A DNA stretch of 64,000 nt, taken from the NCBI GenBank assembly GCA_003550325.1, contig QKWP01000217.1, positions 273,828 to 337,827 of the forward strand, given 5' to 3'. Under the pieces are notes generated by a model, which ran no database searches, had not been told where the DNA came from, and saw nothing but the letters and a program-made list of their open reading frames with translations. Source of the DNA: Gigaspora rosea (taxonomy: Eukaryota > Glomeromycota > Glomeromycetes > Diversisporales > Gigasporaceae). Both the position numbers and the translations under genes were made by a program. Below are positions 57,501 through 64,000 of the stretch, in pieces (position 1 is the stretch's first letter; each line of letters opens with the position of its first letter).

Positions 57501-58623
57501 AGTTTCTATATTTTTCTAATTGAAGGTATGCCCATGCTGGCCAGTAGTAATGTAGTCTGAATCGAGAGTCTTTGGAAAGCAAACGATGTTTGATATATTT
57601 TCCAAATGTATCATGCCGTCGTTGTATGTTTTCTAACTGGTTTCTCATTTCATGATAGTGACCATGGCCATTTGGATACAGGTCTGGAAAAAGCAATAGT
57701 TCAAGATTGGGATCATTGAGGGAAATTGGAATTCGGGTAGTATCAGAATTTGATATAAATCCAGCCATTAAACGACTGTAATGGGCATCTTCATTATGTA
57801 TTTCAGCAGGAAAATTTTGGTGAGGAACGACTATATCACCATATTGAAACGGAGGTGTATTTTGATCAATGGACGAATGGGTAGCAGAGGGAAATTGAAT
57901 ATCAGTGTTTGGAATCATTTGCGAATATTCATGTAAATAAGGATTATTTTCTTTAAGCCAATCGATAGCACTTAATATAGAATTATAGAGCCAAGGGAGA
58001 AGTACAGAGCGATCAGATGCAGGTGCGGCTAGGTAAGCACCCAGAATTCCTGAATAAAGATTCAAGGAATGAAGGTTTTGAGAATAATTGACAGTACCAA
58101 CTAATGTTCTATATTCAGAAAAGGGATTGGCTCCGGATGTACGCCCTAAAGAACAATGAAGGAAGATTGGCGACAAGTATTTGCGTTTTTCTAACGGCAC
58201 AGAAGTAATTTCGGGTGGAATTTGACAAAGATAAGGTGGATAATTACGGTTTGGATTTGTTTTGCAAGACGCACATACTGCAATGCGGTCAGTTGGTGGA
58301 TTGGGATTGGCAACTAATGAGATGTTTGGATATGCAACAGTAAGTGGATATGTAATAATATGATCTCGCTGAATCCACATTGATTTTTTTGGATACATAA
58401 GTTTGGAACAAACAGAGCAAGGAACACACGGGAATTGAGTTAATATTTCTTGGTCAAATTCATCCATGATTTTTCGTAATTCTATAGATACGGACCACTG
58501 AGAAAGTGGTGAATTTGTTAGTTCAGTGTGACGTGAAGTAACATTATTCAGATTAATAATTTGTTCATCTGACGTATATTCGATAGGTTCTATGTCAAGA
58601 ACTCGATGTACGTGAAATGACAT
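54572..58623 (-). pseudogene. Helitron Rep/PIF1-type helicase (RepHel), interrupted
   Basis: About 1350 codons in span, near the usual RepHel length. N-terminal part (58,623-57,067; 518 codons): Cys pairs at residues 66-72 and 117-120, then Helitron helicase-like N-terminal sequence. Rep part: RGAAHLHGVYW (HUH-type HLH, about 57,046-57,038), then QIHTCSSKFGG and YITKYISK with the candidate catalytic Tyr (56,685-56,662). Helicase part: Walker A GSAGTGKS (55,824-55,801), TGIAA, Walker B region IIIINEISMVSG in which the usual Asp is Asn, VGDLAQLPPV, FALTVHKTQGLTLP and AYVALSRC near the end. In-frame stops lie just before the HUH motif (57,067), just before YITKY (56,686) and at 55,313; frame changes lie between about 55,740 and 56,100. 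The frame is otherwise well kept, so inactivation seems recent. It would nick DNA and drive rolling-circle transposition if intact. Confidence 0.85.
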
Positions 58624-59953
58624 AGTAATTAATAATATTTAAGGAGATATTTTATATACGTTGAATGGTTTGTAAGGCAGAAAGTTTGAATTATAAAAAA
58701 ATGCGATTAGAAAATTTTTGCTATATTTGGTATTGAGAACGTAGTGTTACTTTTATAAGAAACTAATAAACAGTTAAATCACAATCTACAACATAAGAAA
58801 AATAGGTTATTTGCTAGAAGCGTGATTATGGTGCTTTAGAGAAACTTGTTTTATTTTTATTAGGCTGAATTAGGATCTGAAAATATTACTTTATGAGGGA
58901 GTTTGTTAACTTGAAGGTTTTTAGTTTTTTTTACAAAAGTGAGATTGCGGGGTTTTATAACTTTTAGCGTTGCTAAAGACGTAGAAGGCTTGGAAAGTAG
59001 AAAATCTTTCGTCTTTAAACGATTTTTATTTAAAAATGCGTTTTTGGAAAAGGAAAGGGCCAAATGACTATTCAAATGGGCTATCTTATTGTAAGGGTGG
59101 GGCTTTTCTATTAACTACAATCACCATTCTTTTATTTAATCAACTCTTAATAAGTTGTAATCAAATAACTCGTTCTTTTCTTATTTTCTTGTCCACGCGT
59201 TCTAGTTCTTCGGTTGTCGCATTTATTTATTGTATTTCGGCCGATAAGCCTCATGCTATACCCGAAGATTTAAAAACCTGTTTGGTATAGATTCTTTAAT
59301 CGATGATCACGGGTTTATAGTGTAGTTACACTTCAATTTCAGAAATTTTTTTGGATATCTTATATTTGATCCGGGATAGTAGATAACCTATTTGGATTTT
59401 CAACAGGCACGTACGTACGTAAGAGATTCAAATTGCATCTTTTATATAATTGGTTTCATGCTTATGCAATAAATCAAAGTGAATGAGGTGTAAATAATAG
59501 AGTAACAACGATATATGAATTCGATTAATCATTTTAAATTTGTTATACTAATCAATGCTCTATAAAAAATGTTGTACAGTTATCGTAGGCATTGTCTAAA
59601 AAATAATTGGAAGGGGTCGATTTTCCGAACGGGGTTTATGCTTGTACTGTTTTCATTATGATGTTTGTACGGGATGTAAAAATAGAAAATTTTTGATTGA
59701 AAATTATCATATAAAAAATGTATAAAAAACGTATAAAAAACATATATAAAACGTGTCATCCAACAAACATGTTCGGAAAGGAAAGATTTTTTTTTTATAG
59801 AGGCCTGTTGGAATAGATTTAGTGTTTTAGAAATTATTTAAGTTGAAATGGAATTTAAGTGCGCTCAAGTTAGTACAAAATTTAAAAGAAACTTAAGTTG
59901 ATTTTAAATTCGATATATATCATAAATTATTGGACATGATATGTAGCAATTTA
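58624..59953. other. Stretch between Helitron frame and OB-fold gene
   Basis: Contains one minus-strand frame of 71 codons (58,860-59,075, Lys-rich, ending KVIFSDPNSA) that I do not recognise and would not call a gene, a GTAC-rich patch (59,405-59,422) and AT-rich sequence. If the OB-fold gene belongs to the Helitron, this is internal Helitron sequence. Confidence 0.4.
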
Positions 59954-60218
59954 CTGTAAAAAGCAGTGCAAAGTACCCCCTTGATTTAGAACGGGCATGA
60001 TTCAAGGTTATTTGTTGTGGTGTTTTATAAGAGATCCGGGTATAAATCAAGGACAATTTAATAATGATTTGGTTTTTTTCATAATGCGCTAATATACTAT
60101 CCTTACAAAATACTCTACGTAATATACTCGTGCCATACAATATACCCGGGGGTATAAATCACGGTTTGTTGTGACGTGGAATGTAAAATACCCGGATATA
60201 TTGCACTGCGTTTTACAG
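59954..60218. mobile_element. Tc1/mariner-like MITE (CTGTA..GCAGTGCA ends), copy 1
   Basis: 265 bp, ends CTGTAAAAAGCAGTGCA ... TGCACTGCGTTTTACAG, flanked by TA (59,952-59,953 and 60,219-60,220). The interior shows AAGTACCCCC and TACCCGG motifs shared with the copy at 61,397. Confidence 0.85.
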
Positions 60219-60469
60219 TAAGTTGATTTTATTAACTTCGATAGATTAGTAAAGGTGTAACGAGTTGGTTGGAATGACAACTATTAAAGTAAATCTTATT
60301 TTATTTTAAATATAAGTAAATGCAAACTTTTACTGTATGCAAATCTATTAGTTTTTTAATAGTGATGAAATAAGATCAACAATTTTATCAAATAAAAAGG
60401 ACCATAAAATAAATGATTTATTTTATAGACTGATCATAGTAAAGCATTGAATAAAATTATATATTTACT

Positions 60470-62148
60470 TTAAGTTAAATTTTGATGATCAGGGGAAACG
60501 GAAGGAAATTGCTCTGATGCGTTCGGATTAATTAACATGTCTTTTGCCAGGTCTGTTAACTTGCGCCGATTTCTAGTTTGCGTATATGGTTTAGCCGGTG
60601 AAGGTTTAGTTTTAGGTACCTTAATAACTGAAGATTTTTTATTAGAATTGATTCTTTTATGTGATTCAGCAGCCGAAGAAGAGTTAGTTGCATATTGATT
60701 AATGGTTGATGGTTCTCTATCGGGATTAGCTTGCGTAAATGGTTCAGCGATTAAATTAGTTACAGGTGGAGTAATCATCGGCGAGTTTTTATTTTTTGGA
60801 TGTTTAATATCAAATCTTGCGGCTATTGTTTCAGCAAAACTAACAGTTTTACTTGATTCATCAGAAATTTCATCATCCCAGGGAATTTTAGAGGAAGTAT
60901 CTACATTAATCGATGACTTCAGATGACCTGAAAAGGTTATACTTTTAGCGTGTACATAACTTTCGTTTTTGTACAAAAAAAATTCACCGTTAATATAAAG
61001 AATCGAATTCTTTTTTATAGCTGGAGTTATGCGAATTAGATGGGGCGCGGATGCTAAGTAGTGGCATTTTATTTCGGTGTCACATTGATCTTGGTCTATG
61101 TGGTCAGTTACCACAACCGTCATAAAAGCGTCCTCACCATCAATACGCGGGGGTTCTTGTACTAATGCAATCATACTAATTAAAGCTGGAAATCTCGGAA
61201 GATCATTTGGTTCTAGGTCAAGATGCACAAGATCGCTTAGAATAATCTGTATACACATTCATGAAAAAATGAATTAATTAATGTATCACATGTGTTATAT
61301 TATTAACATGATCAAAAAATAATTTACACGGGATCATAATTTAAAACAGGTTTTGCACAGTGTCGGAAAGTTATTAGGTTTGAAAAAACATAAATTACTG
61401 TAGCGCACTGACTAAAGTACCCCCTTTTTGCGTACCCCCTTTGCAAAATACTCTGCGCAAAATACGAGATCTCTATTAATTAAACATACGTATATGCTTG
61501 AAATTTTTCTTGCTTGCGACACAGACCCATAACGGTACAATAGATCTGGATACTTTAGTCAGTGCACTACGATATTAGATTTATATGGTAGAGACAAAAC
61601 TTAGTGGATTAATCTTATGAGATCTGACAAGTTATCGATTTTGAGATGATCGACCTTGAAAGTTCAACAGTAATTATAATACTACGCACAAAATCGGTTC
61701 TGTAAAATTGATAAACTGTCAAATTCGATAAAAAAATCAATCCATCAAGTCGTCTCTGAGGATCAACTATAATGTTTTAAAATTCAATACCGGTACAAAA
61801 CTCATCCACAGTGCGTATAGATTTGACATTAGTTATTCATTACATGAATATATTCAACAAATATAAATCTTAACATACCTTTAAGGCGGAAAGATTTTCA
61901 TTTTTTTCATTTATATATTCAACTACACGAAATTTTCCGGTCGCAAGAATTACATTTTCTTTTTCGAACGGGGGAAGACTGAATTTTTGAGTCGAATTTT
62001 GAGAATAAAACCCCTTCAAAAAAATTTTTAATGGTGAATTTGAGCTTCGGGATTTCATAAAACCTGAAGCATCGGCTATATAGATATTTTTGCCAGAAGT
62101 CATTCGATAGTCAGTTACATAACAAAGTACAGTAACAGTACCCGGCAT
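60470..62148 (-). CDS. Two-exon gene with two predicted OB folds (RPA-like?)
   Basis: Exon 1 is 62,148-61,879 (90 codons, starting MPGTVTVLCYV); exon 2 is 61,246-60,470 (258 codons). The intron (61,878-61,247, 632 bp) begins GTATGT and ends ATACAG, and both exon ends fall between codons, so the join keeps frame and gives about 348 residues. An ATG 11 codons upstream is in frame but lies in a poly-A run; MPGTV is the better start. Predicted folds: residues about 1-105 (VLCYVTDYR, KNIYIADASG, ILATGKFRVVEYI, IILSDLVHLDL) and about 115-205 (FMTVVVTDHID, LYINGEFFLYKNESYVHAKS) have the strand pattern of OB folds. The tail is Ser/Lys/Arg-rich with a KKSSVIKVPKTK stretch that could be a nuclear signal. 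Candidates: a replication protein A- or telomere-type single-strand binding protein. It lies upstream of the Helitron helicase on the same strand; plant Helitrons are known to carry RPA-like genes. Fold assignment is by eye. Confidence 0.65.
61397..61572. mobile_element. Tc1/mariner-like MITE in the intron of the OB-fold gene
   Basis: 176 bp, ends CTGTAGCGCACTGACTAAAG ... CTTTAGTCAGTGCACTACGA, flanked by TA (61,395-61,396 and 61,573-61,574). Related to the copy at 59,954. It accounts for part of the unusual intron length. Confidence 0.85.
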
Positions 62149-62934
62149 ATTTTTTTGTTTTTTTTTTTTTTCGAGCAGCAAAAAAGAAAGACTTCAACGA
62201 TGCTTATTCTTTTCTCTTTTTTTTTCTTTTTTTTTTTTTTTTTATAATTATTTTAATAATAATAATAATATTATTATTATTATTTATCACGAAAATATAT
62301 AAATAAACAAAAAATATAAAGGCGTTGTGGCTCTGACATGTTAGTTGGATCAGACATACACAGGGCTTAGGTTTTCAGCCACAAGCACAATAATATTTAT
62401 TATATTTAGCCAATCAGATCACATTGAAAATAGACAAAGATGAACTAAGCAGTAAGAGTTCCAAACGATACCGTTCGCAGAAAATGTACTACAAAATATA
62501 ATTACCATAATAATTACCATAATAACAATAATTATAACCTAGCCTTAATGATCACCACGCGCGTTGATAAGGTTAAACTTTAATCACGCCACACGACGGT
62601 GACTGTGTTGGTGCAAATTTCTTTACCAGTAATGATTTATTTATGTCATGTTATATAATTGCAGGTCTTGATCGTGTTCTTTTTTTGTTTTTTTTTGGAC
62701 TTTTTTTAAAAAAAAAAAAAACGATTAAAACTTTCGCTCGATCCTTTCATTACGGCCTTTGACGATTACTGATTATCAATAAAATCTACCCAGAAAAAAA
62801 TCTGAAACAAAAATTACAAAAACGTAAAGATCTAAAAATAGTCATATAATCATAAAATAAAACAAACATAAAAAATGATAAATATATCACAATTCGGCAT
62901 TTTCGGTGCTTAATTAACGAAACTCAGCATCTAG
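62149..62934. other. Region upstream of the OB-fold gene, low complexity
   Basis: Long T runs (62,154-62,172; 62,216-62,243), an AAT/ATT trinucleotide tract folding on itself (62,248-62,286), and a T-run/A-run at 62,697-62,720. These may form the promoter of the minus-strand gene. GTTGTGGCT ... AGCCACAAG (62,325-62,388) is a possible hairpin without recognised identity. Confidence 0.4.
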
Positions 62935-63018
62935 TATCTAGAAGCAGTATCTAGAAGCAGTATCTAGAAGCAGTATCTAGAAGCAGTATCTAGAAGCAGT
63001 ATCTAGAAGCAGTATCTA
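62935..63018. repeat. 13-bp tandem repeat (AGCAGTATCTAGA)
   Basis: Six to seven nearly identical units in a row. Confidence 0.93.
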
Positions 63019-63898
63019 AAGTATATATAAAAATGGCAGAAGAAAAAATTTCCATTTATAGATTAAGAGGAAATTTCTATTGCCGATCTCATGCACAAAC
63101 GCGACACAAATGGCAAGAAATAGTAAAGAAGATAACACAAAATAGACAAACAAATAAGCAAAATAGGCAACAAAGACACGCAAAATTGTAGATGTTTAAT
63201 TAGCAAAATTAGTAAATCGGGTGAATTTTTGTAAATTAGCAAAATTAGCGAAATTAACAAAAGTATGTAAATACACGAAATTAGAGAAATTAACAGAATT
63301 TACAATGTATTAAAAAGGATATACTCTCTCGATATTTACTATCGATAAAGAATAACTCAGTTGAGTTCCAATTTTGAAATTTAAAGTAGAAGTAGTGTGT
63401 GTTCTCTAAGTTTTTCCCTTGTTATTCCATTGATTCGTAAAATATCGTTCGTTGAGTTCGTGCTCCCGTGATTATTGGTCGTTCTAATTTAGAGAAAATA
63501 GAGAAAGTTTGAATTTATAATCAAACCCCTTTTATATATTAAATTAACTGGCTAATTTCGTCATTGTTAAAAAAAAGTACCGCAATTCTTCAACGTGTGC
63601 CAGGTTGGTGGCGTACAAGCCACACTAATTAGTAACTCCAATAAAATTAGCCCTACACTTAAATCATATGTACTGTACATACGTATGTACGTACAAATGA
63701 CACAATAAATTTATTAATATAATTAGATAAATATAAAGTTCTTTTTAACTGATTTTTTTAACTGATTTATTCCTTACTGTATCTTAAAAATCTTCAATGA
63801 ATTGCCTTCGTATCGAACTGCTGAAAACTTGGAAATGCTGCAATTCGAATTGATAGATATGTGAATTGATAATAAGAAATGGAACTAAACCTTCGAAC
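63019..63898. other. AT-rich non-coding stretch
   Basis: AAATTAGCRAAATTAR repeats (63,205-63,300) and a GTACATACGTATGTACGTAC patch (63,672-63,694). No gene seen. Confidence 0.45.
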
Positions 63899-64000
63899 TA
63901 GTGATGTGCTGCGTACAGTACTATACGTACCTGGTACTGTACTGTACGTACTGTACGTACTGTACGCTAAAATTTTTGCCGATCACTTGTTCCAGCCAAT
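63899..64000. mobile_element. hAT-type MITE, left end only (window edge)
   Basis: TAGTGATGTGCTGCGTACAG followed by TACTGTACGTACTGTACG repeats matches the left end of the MITE at 17,017-17,278; the rest lies outside the window. Confidence 0.65.

Larger units (their letters stand above)
53252..58623 (-). mobile_element. Helitron, near full length, decayed
   Basis: Read on the minus strand: a Rep/helicase frame (58,623-54,572), about 1.3 kb of AT-rich 3' sequence, a hairpin (53,290-53,270) and then CTAG followed by T (53,255-53,252), fitting the Helitron rule of a CTRR end before T. CTAA at 53,264-53,261 is an alternative end, followed by C. The 5' TC end was not found and lies above 58,623, possibly far above. 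Confidence 0.75.

Noticed and set aside
58860-59075. Small Lys-rich minus-strand gene of 71 codons
   Set aside because: No recognisable domain, no paralogue in the window, no splice support; composition alone could explain it.
62325-62400. tRNA-like or snoRNA-like fold around GTTGTGGCT...AGCCACAAG
   Set aside because: One stem only; the arms and conserved bases of a tRNA are missing, and no C/D or H/ACA boxes could be placed.

Overview
The window is strongly AT-rich, repeat-choked eukaryotic DNA, most likely from an arbuscular mycorrhizal fungus close to Rhizophagus (inference). The pointers are several MATA_HMG-type HMG-box genes, a BTB-BACK-TLDc gene fragment, a Helitron with a PIF1-type helicase and dense small non-autonomous DNA transposons. 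No rRNA, tRNA or CRISPR was seen. Few genes look intact: three HMG-box genes and one two-exon OB-fold-like gene, all on the minus strand.

Layout. 1-13,300: an LTR fragment at the left edge, then AT-rich DNA full of MITEs and foldback (long inverted repeat) elements. Two of the MITEs are MULE-like with 9-bp target duplications and carry telomere-like CCCTAA runs. 13,360-18,820: the first and most diverged copy (copy 0) of a segment holding an HMG-box gene; a composite TTA-target element with an LRR gene fragment lies inside it. 18,824-29,038: a four-level nest. A CCCTAT-ended DNA element holds an LTR retrotransposon that carries a broken BTB-BACK-TLDc gene copy; that copy is split by a second LTR element (gag-protease, no reverse transcriptase or integrase seen), whose left LTR holds a mariner-like MITE. 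Target duplications of TTG, GTAA, ATGT and TA mark the four steps. 29,039-53,173: three more tandem copies (7.5, 8.8 and 7.9 kb) of the HMG-box segment. Genes 1 and 2 are open; gene 3 has lost its usual start codon and is frameshifted. Because the copies are paralogous, many insertions have an exact empty site in a sister copy, so the order of insertions and duplications can be read.

53,252-58,623 or beyond: a minus-strand Helitron with its 3' hairpin and an almost full-length but decayed Rep/helicase frame. 60,470-62,148: a two-exon gene on the same strand, predicted to hold two OB folds, possibly Helitron cargo and possibly a host gene. 62,149-64,000: simple repeats, a 13-bp tandem repeat, and a hAT-type MITE cut by the window edge.

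The HMG-box proteins would act as DNA-binding transcription factors in the nucleus. The other coding material belongs to mobile elements or looks captured by them.
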